Shown here: positions 1 through 12,926 of the stretch, piece after piece
Numbering within the stretch: position 1 is the stretch's first letter
Layout: the number at the start of each line of letters is the position of its first letter
NCBI RefSeq assembly: GCF_000182925.2
Contig: NC_026506.1
Coordinates: forward strand, 1,054,001 to 1,118,000
Direction of reading: 5' to 3'
Length of the DNA stretch: 64,000 nt
Origin: Neurospora crassa OR74A
Lineage: Eukaryota > Ascomycota > Sordariomycetes > Sordariales > Sordariaceae
Notes under the pieces: generated by a model
Told to the model about the DNA's origin: nothing
The model's database searches: none
What the model saw: the letters and a program-made list of their open reading frames with translations, nothing else
Translations under genes and position numbers: made by a program

Positions 1-2925
1 AACCCCGGGCGGCCGGGATGGGGGCGGTCGATCCCCGCAGGTCCCGATCCCAGGTCCCTCCATCCCTCCATCCCTCCACGGTCGGGCCGCGCGGGGGGGG
101 CTAGGCCATCAGGGTTCCCCGTTCGTTGGGGCCTAGTGACCCCATTTTAAGCCCCGTTCAGGAGGTGGCATTGCGAAATCCCGTCGTGCTTGCGGGGTGT
201 AGTAATGGACGATAACGGTCGGTCTCGGTCTGGCCTTGGATTTGGACTTTTGGGATTTGGAATTTTACCAGGTTACCGTGACCGTTCGTGGCTATGGTTC
301 ACTCATTATGCATCTATGTGCATGACTCGGTGTATTCTTCCACTTCTTCCATGGAATATGTAACGCCGGCAGGCGTTGGATGTTCACAATGCAAGATTTG
401 TGCATCTGTTGGTCCTGACTGCGCTCGTAGGATTGTGCTTATGTACCTATGTATGTCTATCTAGACCAATTCCTGCTGGATAAGCAGTCAGTCAGTCTAC
501 ACCTACTCGGCACGGGAAATTGGAGGAAATTCATTAGAAGGAAGGAAGTTGGTCGCCATCCGCAGACGAGGCAGGCCCAGCTTCAGCCGTCTTAAACCCC
601 AACGCCAACCGACCGCCTAGTCTACTGTAGCAGCCTGCATACATCCATCCATTCACCACTGCAGCCAGCCGGGTTGGGTGTTGATTACAAGTTGGCTCAC
701 TCCGTCGTTGCCTTTCCCAACCTCCCAATCTGCTTAGAAATCCGCTTTACAGAGTAAGTACAAGTGGGAAAGTTCTCATGTGAGTGATCATTTTCTTCAT
801 GTTGTTGTTGGCGCTATCTGCCACCAAGAAGTTTTCACGTCATTAGTAACAGCTGCAGCTTGGTGGTTGACTGGTGAAAGTCGTCCCTTTTACCTCCATC
901 ATAACAGCTATCTGCCTACCTAGCTATCTATCTGCCAATCAAACGAACGGCTGACACCAACCAGCCATTCAACAACTTGACCGAGCCACGCCGCAATATC
1001 ATCACTCCTACACTAGTATTGAAACTGCACTTTAAAGCGCAGAATCAGGATTTCCATGGTGAGTTGGCATCTGTTGTTGGTTGTCACTCTCCAATCATGG
1101 GCTTCCGCTTGCTCCAACTCCTCGTTTGCTTCATTTCATACATGTGTAGGGACCCGGTTGGTGACCCGTCGTAATCCGTCGATATGTACCAATTCTCGGT
1201 TGTTGCAAACAGCCGAGTATCTTGGTCAATCAGGCTAAGAATGGATGGATGGATGGTTGGGGAGTTGGGGAGTTGGGGAAACGAGGCTGAGAAGTTTGTA
1301 ATTTCCGGACTCCGGCCCAACCAACCTTGATCACTGCCATGCATGGTACACGCCCCTAGGAGCCTCTGTTGTCACTAGGTATCCATGGGTACCTCGTGTC
1401 TGTATGTACGTGTAGTGGCAATGCCATCTTGCGGCTCAGCGTTCTTTATTGTAGTACCCCCACCACCATGGGCGTGCGTGGCATTTGGTTTTCCATGGAA
1501 TTGATCCGATAACTGTATTCCAATTCCCATTTTTCGTGTACTACCTTATCGTCATCACATCGAACTCGTCACGCCATACGTAGATAGGGGAGTTAGCAGT
1601 ACATAGATGAGTAGACACCACCCCATCAATTCGCTTGCTCTACCAAAGACGAGTAAAAGCTCCATGTAAAGTCAAAAGTGTAGGTACACTACAGCAATAA
1701 TCTGGTGGGTACGGTAAGTCAGGTACCTAACCTCACGTCAGCCGCTTTTCCAATCACACTACACGCCGTCCGTTGTTTCGCTGCTGTCGAGTAGAATAGT
1801 ACGTAGACTTCCAGTTTCCTGTTTGCCCATACCCGTTACGACGCTGTCATTTCCCATATTTTCCAATCAACCTCGCACCCGCATCCACATCCACATATAT
1901 GTATGTATGACTCGTAAATGCAGCGTGGGTGTGCGCGGCATCGCTTTGATATCGTAAAAAAAGTTTGCTTAAGGGGCGGAGCAACAAGTTTGTCGTCTGT
2001 GGTTTCTTTCGGGGGATCAGACCGACGGGAGCTCAGTCCTTAACTTAACTCTCTTGGGGTTCCAACCCCGGATCTTCACGACGACAAACGACGCTGACAT
2101 TTCTACCATTGCTGCCCTGTCAAGCGGGAAGCCCCCAGCTGTGCTGTAACCTTGAAATGTGCTGCTGTGGTAGCAATTGGTACAATTGTGCTGATGGGGT
2201 TGACACCAAGGTAAACTTGCATTCTCATCTTCATTTTTTTTTTTTTTGTTTCCGCCTGCATAAGTCGGCGTTCTACTTATCTTAGTTTTCCAACAAACCT
2301 TCCAATTGTAGGTAGCTCAAAGCACACGTTGGGAGTCCATCCCCATGTGCTTCTAGATTGCCTACGAGCGGAAAGCCTTCAGGAGAATGTCCCATCATGA
2401 GTATAGCCATCATGTTCTCCGGCCCGGGGAGGCTATGTTATGACTGCAGCACAACCTCCCAGCCGGGTGCTGATTGGCCAGGCCCAGAGGCTGGGGTAGG
2501 TTGTGACATGACCATCGCCCCTGTGTGATACCACCACCGGTAGATGCTATGCAATGATGCGGGTGATGATTGAGACAAACGTAGATGACTCTGCCCTGCT
2601 TAGATGAAAGGTAGAGTGTAAGGCTTTCCGACGATAACAGAGCCTTACAAGTATAGTTCTACGTTATACGAAGAAACCGTGTCTCCCCAATCGAATTAGC
2701 GGTTCTCTAACATCAACCTGAATAGTAATATGATGGTTTCTATGTTAGCACTCATTTCTTTCCAAAACCGCCTGTTCAACGCCCACACGGACCGGCGGGT
2801 AACGCCATGACATTCCGCCAGTGTAATGTTTCCCCAAACAAAGAGACACCGAGCCTCTGTCCCTTTGTTCACCCATCCCTATACCAAAGATTTCTTCCCA
2901 AACCAGTCAATCATGCTGCCCCTCA
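1..2925. other. Intergenic region, no gene supported
   Basis: No ORF here has coding character; the open frames are short, overlap on both strands and lack recognisable domains. Simple tandem repeats are visible: a catccctc-type repeat at about 60-78, and ggatggat followed by ttggggag repeats at about 1240-1280. A T-run lies at about 2235-2248. The part next to 2,925 should hold the 3' UTR of the transcription factor gene on the minus strand. No tRNA or 5S rRNA was recognised. Confidence 0.6.
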
Positions 2926-5900
2926 CTACATTTGCATCTGATGATTGTTACCCATCCTCCCCATAGCCAACGGCGTCCTGTCCCTTGGATTCTCAATATG
3001 ATACGCGTAGGTTTCCAAACCAGAACCCATCATGTCCACAAACTCAAAGATATGAGTGCCCCTAAACGTCTCGGCCCATAACCTGACTACGGCCGCCGCG
3101 AGCTGGCGAAGGTTGGTGGGGTCGGTAGCTGGCCCGTCGGTCGACCTCTGCTGGTGGTTGTGATCTTGTTGTGCCCCTCCGCCGATGGCCGGGTCAATGG
3201 GAACGGCGAACTCGGTCTCGTCTAACATGCGGCGGAGGCCCTCGAGGAGCTGGCTTTCTTCAGATGTGATCGGCGGGTCAGTTGGGCCGATGGACGCGAG
3301 GGTCAAGAGCCATTTGGATATTAGGACGGCGCATTCATTGTTGCTCACTACGAGAAGAGGCTCGGTTAGCTTGGGTTCACCAGATGTTTGATGGGACGAA
3401 AGATCAAGAATCAAGACCAACAAACGTACTGGAATGTTGCACCCCCCATTCAGGCGACTTGGTCCTCGCCACGTAGTTGACACCCATCTTGACCAGCGGG
3501 CTAAGTGCCTGAATAGCTTGATATACTGCACGATTGAGTAGCATACCACGCAAAAGCAGCGGTGCCTCCGCATAGGCCCGCCCAGCGGCGTTGTAAGCAC
3601 GCGATTCGAGATGGCGACTCGCATTCAAGTCCGTATTCAGCCTGATGAACGCCACCCTGTGCAAGGCCACCGAATTGGAGTCGACAGGATCCCACGTATC
3701 GAACCCCTCTACGTGTCGTTGCTGCTCAACACTGTGAAACCACACTCGAATCGCTTGACAAATATCCTCATTCTCCTGCCCCCTTAGGGCTCTCTGCATT
3801 CCCAGGGACGTTGCAAAAGTTGCCTGCTTGAGCAGAAAGATGTGCTGGAGGATAGCATGGATAAGAACGTAGTTACCCAGTGACGTGAGTTGTGGAGGCG
3901 GGCCCTGGATCCCACGATTGAACAACCGAGAAAACGCGATTGGCAAAGGGACTTCGGTATTGGGAGAGGTTTGTCGCACTTCTTGCCACTGGTTCGCATC
4001 TCCTGCTCTCCACAAACGAGTGGCATTGGGCAGATAGAGCTGGACCTCGGATGTAAGGAGTAGGGGGACCGTGTTGTACGCAACACTGCAGAGGTTGAAG
4101 AAGCAGTATGCTATCAGCTTCGTTCGAGTCGCTGATTCGGTGCGTACCCAGCTCTCCCAGTCGGGCGCTTGGTTGGGCTCGCCCTGGAGACCCTCTTCCC
4201 TGACCAAGAGGGCAAGTTGGCTCTGCAGGGACAGTGCCTCGTGGAGGATGGCTTTGGCCCCCCACAGACCTATAGCGAAAAGAAGAAGCATTGCTTGAAT
4301 GGTCTCGAGGCGTGACTGGGGGGTATTAGGGGAGCTATCAAGGGTCAGCGTTCATGAAATGCAGCAATCAGAAGCACGTAACTTACTAGGGCTCCCGGTG
4401 TGTGTCTTGAGTGACTGGGCGGTCTCGATGAACAGAAGGATACGAGTGTCGAAACCCTGAGCTCGGTGATGGTCTCGTGGAATGGGGGCTATATGCCGCC
4501 GAAGTCGGTAGAAGGCCCTGCACTTCGTAACTATTTCGTCGTCGGATCTGTTCCAAGGCAACAGCTTTGGCGGCATACCAGAGCGCATGGCCTCTAGATC
4601 GCTCAAAGCGGTACTGGGCACCTACGGAAGTAATGGCTAGTAGCAATTCAGGGGAAGCTTCCACGGGTAAAAAGGTCGGCAGATGAATGAAGGGAAGATG
4701 GTCATGGAACCCAGTGAAATAGCCCTCCAGGAATCTCTGCAAAGTATGGCGCGAAGGAAATACGAAGTTGCTGGGCAGAACCGAAGAGAACTCATCGAGC
4801 TTGGCTTTCATGACGGAATGGTCCTTTGCCGAAATCGTCAAATTTGCTGCTTTCATCGTATCAGCATGCAGTCTGGCACTCCCGTCTGGACCATCTCGAA
4901 GCTCCGGCTGTACCGACGGAAACCTCGAAGGAAATGTCGAATTGGGCTTCGAGGGGCCACCCCGTAGTCCGTTTTCGAGTCCAGGGCGAGACCACATACT
5001 AAACGGTGCTTCCCCGTCGAAGAGTTGAGGGAAAGCGTGCGATGACGCATAGTCATCCATGAAAAGGGGGTCAAATTCGGAGCCCGGGGGTTGCGTAGAA
5101 TATCCTCCATTCATAGCGCCAGGTTCCTGCTTTGGATTGTGATTTGCGAAAGACATGGAGTCCTGGTAAGACTTGGCCGGAGGGAGATCGGGTTGCTGTT
5201 GTGAGAGTCCTTGCATCATAGTCGGCTGCATGTGCTGCAGGTTGTTGACCTCACCACCGGAGGCAAGGTGCGTGGCTGCATCGGAAAGCAGATCAAGATT
5301 GCAAGCCGGACCTCTGGATAGAAGCCTAGAGTCAGATGGCATGGACGAGGCCATGGAAGGCTGCATACTGCCGTTGGGGAACTGAGATTGCGTTGCTGGC
5401 CGATGCTGAGTTTTCATTTGAATATCGGTATGATGCTCTAGTGAAGGTGGAGACACGACGCTTGACGAAGACGTTTTGCGTCGTTTGTTACCATCTTTGT
5501 GGTTCGCATTTTTGTTGTTGCTGTTGTTGTTGCTGCTGTTGCTGCTGCTGCTGGCGTTATGATTGTTGTTGCTGGCCCCATCGTTGAGATGGCAAAGCTT
5601 CTCGTGACGGACGAGAAGATCCCTGATGTCCATGTAAGCAAATGTAGGATAATGCGATGAAAAGACTTGTAAGTATCTCAAGACTCATGAATGATGGTTT
5701 AAGGTTCACAATGGCAAAATATACTGTTTCTTTCGTTTGATGCTAAACAAAGTTATACTCAAGGGAGAGGGGTTGCAGGTCGTGGGAGTAGAGAGCAGAA
5801 AAAGTTGGGGGTCGTTGAAGGCGGGAGGTGAGAGTGACTTGGCTCGGTGGGCTTGTACTGTCAAATGCGTACACAAAAAAGAAACGCGGAGGGGATGGTT

Positions 5901-6207
5901 GACATGAAAGTATCGAAACTTACCGTCGTCCGAATCTCTTTCCACATCCTTCCCATTCGCACTCGAAAGGTTTCTCTTTGGTGTGGGTTCTCTCGTGTCT
6001 CTGAACATGCTCGACGCGCCTTAGACAAATATTAGTATCGAAAAGAAGATGATAAATGACATTCAGAACTACTCACCTGAATCGCTTCGCACAGAATTTG
6101 CACGGTAAATTCTTGGGCTTCTGGGGGCGGGCCTCTCCGGCCTCGTGCGCATGACTTCCCGGTAGGGAACCAGCGGCCTCAACGGCAACGGAATGTTGGG
6201 AAAGCAT
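2926..6207 (-). CDS. C2H2 zinc-finger transcription factor with fungal_trans domain
   Basis: Predicted nuclear DNA-binding regulator of 929 residues in five exons: 6207-6077, 6019-5924, 5622-4387, 4334-3430 and 3347-2926. Introns are 57, 301, 52 and 82 bp with GT/AG ends, and the joined length is a multiple of three. Two adjacent C2H2 fingers start the protein: Cys36-Cys39-His52-His56 (C-x2-C-x12-H-x3-H) and Cys64-Cys69-His82-His87 (C-x4-C-x12-H-x4-H), linked by THTKEKPF. Each finger is interrupted by an intron. A low-complexity Asn/Ser stretch follows at about 94-116, then a KRRK basic patch. From about residue 372 ([16 protein letters not shown]) the sequence fits the fungal_trans (PF04082) fold, including [15 protein letters not shown]1 and KLF1-type fungal regulators share this layout, but I cannot name the orthologue. 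The start is the ATG just before the first finger. Confidence 0.9.
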
Positions 6208-9200
6208 GATGCCAGGGTTGTTTGCCTTGTGTACTTGGAGTCCGGATGGGTACTACTTGATTCTGACTGAGATGGACGCAGGCCGCTTTGGGGTCAGGAG
6301 AGGGGTAGGGGAAAGTCTAAATGGGAACTGTAGACTTGAGTAGTCAAGACCGGGCGGTGGAAGTTCAAGGGACGCCGTCGATGTGGGTTGGGCAGTGTAT
6401 GTTTGCGCGGGATGGATGACAGGATGAGACTGCGGAGTAGCACAACAACGCTATTTCGCCAGACACAACCCTTCCTCTTTCCCGGTGAGGGCCAAACAGT
6501 GAACGGGTGGACGAAGGCAGAAGCTCGGGCAACGAACTGCCCTGAATAATAGCCCCGTATTAGACCTTGCCGATCACCAGTCCTCTTTTTTGGAGAGTGT
6601 TTACCCCACGCCTTTGTGAGAATTGCCAGTTTCGGTTGTAGTGTCTTTTCTCAACCCACTTTCTGTAACCTATAAAGTGGCCGTTTACGCACAACTGCAG
6701 CTGGCGTCAAGAAGTGCCAATGGAGAAAGGGCCGAGATGTCGTACGGCTATGGCACGTTGTAGAAGCACCGAGGCCGAGAAGAGGTCGAGCCTGACGAGG
6801 GCGGGGAGGAACAGGCAAGATGACCGCCAATGACACAACCTAAAGCAACGAGAGGAGGTCTGTGAGCCCTTGTCTGCGGAGTGGGGTGATGGGCAAGGTC
6901 CAGTTTGTATGTTGTGTCAATTCGCAAAGGCAACACGACGGCACTAGCCGACTCTCGCGTATGTGAGGAGTCGTCGTCGAGATGAGGAGAAACGACATTC
7001 GAGTGGATGGAGAAGAATGAGGATAGGGGGGGTGGAATGATGGAGCGATGCGGAGGAACTGAGGGATGACCCGAGGGATGAAAGCTGATTTGGAGCTCTC
7101 GGCGCTTCATCCCGTCGCCCAAAAAGCGGAGAAGTGCCAATCCTGTCGAGTGATGGACGACAGGGGGGGAGAAGTGTCAAAGAATGCCGGATGGAAGTAC
7201 ATACAATAGTGATGATAATGATGATCTTTGGGTGGTGTCTTGGCTGTAAGAAGGCCTCGAGGACCTTTAGCGCGAATGGACAGAGGGGGGCAGATTGCCA
7301 ATGCCGGGCTGGGAAGTAAAAATGAGGAGAAAGAGGGGAATGGGGATACTGAAGAATGATGACCGTTGTTGTGTTGCCCGACTTGGTCTGCTTTTGCTAC
7401 CCCAGCAGACCGTCGTATTGCTCGAAATACATATGTACAAGGCGACCTTGTCCCGCCCTCGTGCGCTTGGAGTCTCGGACGATATCAATGAAACGAATCA
7501 CCAGGCCGCGGTGTCGTCGAGGTTGTTTGAGTAGAAGCGGAGGCTGGGCTCTGGACAGACTGAAACACTTTCTCCTCGTTGGGTACCCCCTGAAGTAACC
7601 TTTGTGTTTGGCAGTCCGTTGTGGGTTATGCACAAGACTGAGGTTGTATAGGCACAGGTTTGAGGTAGAAGATGGGGAAGATGATCAGCCCAGGCCTGTG
7701 CTATGTTGCTCGGGGAAGATGTTGCCGGGGTGCTGTCAAAAGCGGGCTTGTTCAACTCAAGTGTGGGGAAAGGGGAGGAAGGCCGCCCGAGTGTTTTGCA
7801 GCACTGCAACCGATTTTGCAGCGAACAAAGACTCGTATGAAGTCCTCAGCGTCCGGCTCTGATCCGCCGTCTCCAACTGGCTGTGTGGGTAACGAGTGAT
7901 GGACAAGAGCAGGACTCGATGTAACTGTATTGTCAAGTCTCAAGTCTCCTCAGCTGGGTGACCGGGGAAGGGGACAGGGGAGAGTAGACGTGAAGAAGAT
8001 GGATGATGGATGCACGGCCTTACAAAAAAAACTCAGATCGATGAAACCGAGTTGACGAGCACACAGCATCATTCCCATCTGCTAGTGTACGGAGGAAAGA
8101 GTGGGCGTGCGAGACTTCCCGATTAGGAGCTTCAAACCGGGCAAGAATGAAAGTGGAAGGAAACATGGCAAAGACCCACGGGCAGACGGCTGAAAACAGC
8201 ATGAGGTGATTAGGTAAGGTAGAGAGAGGTACCTTCCTAGGTACCTATACGATGCCAACCTCAAACCGAAAATCCATGTGCGCCCAGGCATTGAGGGCAT
8301 GCCGCTTGCAACTGACTTCTGGCGCTCGAGTTCTTCTCCCTTTCGGAGCTTGCCTGCTGGCCTCCAATAATCCCCCGCACCGTTTCTCCGACGGGTACCT
8401 CAGCCCCTGGCTTGTCGGTAAATACAGCCTGATAGTCTTTGTAGAGGTATCGAACTCGGCCAAAGTGGGGGTTCCCGCCATCTATTGCACCGAGAGGAGT
8501 GTATGGTGTGGAAGTGAAAGATGCTGCCACCAACCTAACTTCCACTTTTGGGACATGGAGAGTAGGTAGTCATTCCATGACGGAATCGAAGCCTGCATCT
8601 CCGCACGGGAGAATGGGGAAGATGGCCGACCAAGAGAAGCCTGTGAGAAGAAGGAGGGGTCAACCCCAGAATGCACTGCACTGCAGCCTCCGACACAACT
8701 GAAGTGGCACTGGCCCTTCCCTGCCTCCCGACCCTGCAAGCATGCAGACACGGCAGGTGCAAAATGTGGGGGTGGGGGAAGGAACCAATCCCCAAGCCCG
8801 GGCCAGGCACAGACGGTCCTGGTAATCAGCCATAAAAGTTGGGGTTCAGAACTCATCGAACAGCGGCGTCTGTTGGAGTCATGGAGTAATGGAGTAATGG
8901 AGTATTGGCGGCCGACAAGTGCCTCGGCGAAATCGATAGCACTCACACTCAGCACATCCAGACGACACCACCAACCAACGAGACTGGCAGAGCGAGTTGG
9001 GCCGGGCACGCATTCTCATGGAGTCTGGATTACCACCATTCCGCCAAGATGACGGATTCAAACATTGCAATTTTGTCTCCCTGACGTTGACATGTTCGCA
9101 TTTACGACGTTTGGAGTGGAGTGGCCTCTTTCAAGCTCGGAAACGTCACTCCCCACTCGAGACGGGGAGCTCAAGGACACCGCATCCACTCGCATGTGCT

Positions 9201-12200
9201 TTTCCCGCTGCCAACGCACGGGCCTCCTGGCATTCTTGACGCCATCAAGGCTTTTGGCATGAGGGAACATACAAGTAAATAGTGTGTTGGAATGCCACGG
9301 CACTCAAGCTTTTGGCCGACTCCCTTACGAGTTTCATCTACATTTGTATTTGATTACTTGTGATCTCTCAAATGGTCAAAGGGTGCCCCAGGTGCTCTGA
9401 GAACAATCACCGAATCCATCTCAGTGAACCCCCAACCCCCTCACTTTTGATCAAACTCTAATCGTTCAGTCGCTTTCCTCGCCAGCTGAACAGAGAATTC
9501 CAGGCCACATTCACCTCGGTCGTCAAAAGCCATGCATGGTCTTGGGCTGCGTCGGGCCGCCAATGTCCAGTCTGATTTTCTGTTGTCAAAGTCGACTAAA
9601 GAAACAATGGCACACCAGGACGCATGCAGCTATGTGTTCGAGAAAGCGGGGAAACCACTAAGCCATATCAAGCTAGCGCACGAGGAGCCGAGGAAACCCC
9701 CTGTGCCATTTTTCTTGAATGTGATCGACAGACGAGAGTTCTCAGCATGTCGCTGCGCTGGCAATCTCCATTGTTGCTTTTTTTTCTTTTTTTTTTTCCT
9801 CTTGATTAGTTCTGGTGTCTACAGCCGTGAACGGCTTCGAGATATAGCCCAAGCTATGGCGGTGTGAAACGGCAAGAGGAGAAAGAGGAAGCACATCCCA
9901 AGTCGTATCCCGATGCTCTGCGGAAGTGGCGCCCGCGTGTGGAGATGTCGGATTTGTTTCGCCATTCAAAATGTCCTATTTGGAGATCTGGGGAAGATGG
10001 GCTGTGCTGACCCCAGATTCTCCTGGCCAAATCGATGACAGCGGGGAAGAGGCTCGATCGGTTTGCTGGAGACACTGGACGTGCGGAGAAGCATGGAACT
10101 TTGTAACCTCGGAAGACTCGCGGAACCTCCCACAACTTCCAATTCTTCCGGTTGGTTTCCTCTCACAACATGCGTGGGATTCGAAGATATGACATACAGC
10201 CCGCACGCAGAAAGGGAAATATACAACGCAGACCACCTCATCAACGACCGTACTTGACTTAAAACTGCTCGCAACGCCTTTTCTCTCTCTTTCACATCCT
10301 TCATCCTCATCGCCTGTCCTCCTCTGACTGGGGTCATCTCCCACTTGCCTTATGGGGTTCGGAACATCAAGCGCCGTCTTCTGAGCTTGCCAGTTGCCCT
10401 CTTTGATCTGCACCTGACACTACACTGCAGACGTTCGAGACACTCGACTGGCAGCATTGGCAAAATAAAAGTGGTGGTAGCATCAACAACCAAACATCCT
10501 ACAACGAGCATTCAATATTACCACCACCACCACACACCACTCCGACTTGGTCCAACACATCACGTCTGATGTTCCCGTGCCCTCTTTACATCATTACTTT
10601 CACGCGCTGCTTGTCAGAGATATTGGGTCTCAGACTTAAGGTTACTCACACACACACTGCGAATTTCTCATCAACGGCGATTTTCCCCCATTTCCATGCC
10701 ATGTTCAGCTTGGACGACACTCATTCGCGCCGTCACTGTGGACACAATATGAACCAGCACTTCGCTCGGCAGACTTCACCCGGTGTCAGAGAGTATAGAA
10801 AGGTGATTCACATTCATGTTTAACATTCAGCTTGGTTGTCACGGGCGCTTCCGCTTCCTTGGGTTGTTGATTCGACATAATCCACGTGGCTTGACATTCA
10901 GCCATGTCTCAAGGCCATCTCCGGTCTGACTCCTGTCTATATACCAAGCCATCTACCCTAGAACTGTACAGTTTCTCCAGAGACACGGTCGATTTGAGAC
11001 TCATCGTCGGTTATGTAACGTCGTCTACAATGCACGCAGGATTCTCGAAAAGCGTTACACAACAGGCAGCCGGCATATCAAGGCCTCGATGATATGTAAG
11101 TAAGCATTTCGCACATCAACTTCTCAGTACAGTCAACATCTGGAAACAGTGCCAGAGAGAGCATTTTGAACTTTGACAGGTGATCCACCGGCGTCGGAAG
11201 CCACACTCTCACAGCCAAGTGCCCATGTTTTCTTTTTTTTAAAAAAAAAAATAAAAAAAAATAGGATGCTATCCGGCCGCAACCTGAAGGCTTGGGTTTT
11301 GAGAATCCATGAGCCAGTTGACATTTGGTGTGGGTATGGATCATCTGTAGCGAGAGTTTATCTCCAGTCCTTTTTACACGGGCTATCTTCTGTAAGTGCA
11401 ACTGCTTGATCTCGCCTAACACCAGATTTTGCGAATGGATAAACAAAAGGCTACGAGATGGCAAACCCACCATAGGCAGCCTCGGTCTCAGAGAGAACAC
11501 TCGTGCACTAAACAAGCGCCTTGTCTCTCTGGTTCCTGGCAGGATCTCGCACACTCCGTCTGGTCCATGGTTCTGGATCGGACGTAACAGCCGGCGCGCC
11601 TTGTCTGAGGTTACCCACCACGTTCTTCACCCTGGTGCTAGCCATATGGGACTCAAGCACGTCCATGCTTGCTTTCGGGACCACAGACAGAACAGTCGAC
11701 CTACATGATCCGAGTCACCGGGATGTTAGAACATTCGCGGAACGCCCCGTAACCAACCACTGCCATCAGGTGCCGTTGGCGCCCACAACTGTCATCTCCG
11801 GAATAAGTGGAGCCCATACCCAGTGCCACCGATGCCGACAAAGATGCATTCATCGGGCCCAGACGTTGAAACGATAAATCTGAATCGGGTGTGTACCGGA
11901 TCGCTGGAGTTTGGTCACTAGACGTTGACAAGTGGTCACATCCGGCCTTATTCTGCTGCAATGAAGATTTAGTCGCTCAGGCAATTGGTTCGCTGCCAGC
12001 AAATCAGAGCACGGGATTCATAAGCATATGAAGGCAATGCTACTCCTTCATTTCCCATGTGTGTCAAGTCTTCTCTTCACTATCACTTGCCTCAATTTTA
12101 ATCTTCCCCGGATTTTGCATCCCCTTCATGCTGCCCTCCAGGATCTCGGTAATGCGCGGATACATCCAGAGGATACACACCCACACGCCACCTCATGACG

Positions 12201-12926
12201 GGCGTTGTCTTACTACGCCCCTTACTTTACCATCCTCCTAATCACTAGTTCCTAAACGAAAAGGCTTCGAAAAATCCGAATTGGACCCCTCACTGGGTGT
12301 CATGGATCAACAAAAGTCCTTCAGCTGACCCTTGCCCATGAGCCTCCATCCTGCGGAGATGGTGGTAGACGCCGCCAGTGGTAGCGGCCCAAGAACAAGA
12401 ACACCGCGAATGAACATCGTTCTCTTCATATTGACGGGGGCCAGGTATAGAGGAGACTCTTCCAAAGAAGGATGGTCTCGTGAAGAGAATGTTTTGTATC
12501 TCCTAGTGTACCCTGGAAAACATATGTGGCGTGGACATTCGGCCCTTTGTGATGGATCATGGACTTCACTTAGGTCACGTACCTCGCCCATACCAAGTAG
12601 GCAGGTGGTGTATCATTCAGCAGTTGTGAGATGATATTGGATTCATGCTTCCTAGTGTTGCCACCCCTTTTACCAATCAAGCAACTTCTCTTTACGGAAA
12701 TGCGGTAGGTTTTACATACAAGGGGGCTTCGGGGACACTTTCAACATTCCCGCTACACGTGGCTGTCTGCTGAAGATCAACATTCCTCAGGAAATCAGAT
12801 ATATCAGCCCTTGTCCCGCGTGCTAGGGATAACACAAACTCTTGCTTCTTCATCCTGTTGTACTCCTCCAGTGGGACAGATATCGGGTCTTCGTCTCGTT
12901 ACAGCCGCGGCTGTCCAACTTTCACC
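6208..12926. other. Long gene-free stretch (6.7 kb)
   Basis: No frame here shows coding character or a protein family I recognise. The left part must contain the promoter and possibly a long leader of the transcription factor gene; the right end contains the GH55 promoter. Visible elements are a GGTACCTTCCTAGGTACC motif at about 8229-8246, a tandem atggagtaatgg repeat at 8880-8903, a T-rich run at 9778-9802 and a perfect T8/A8 palindrome at 11233-11248. Untranslated exons or a noncoding RNA cannot be excluded from sequence alone. Confidence 0.5.

Noticed and set aside
2040-2080. ggggttccaacccc resembling a tRNA B box
   Set aside because: No matching acceptor stem, A box or anticodon arm upstream.
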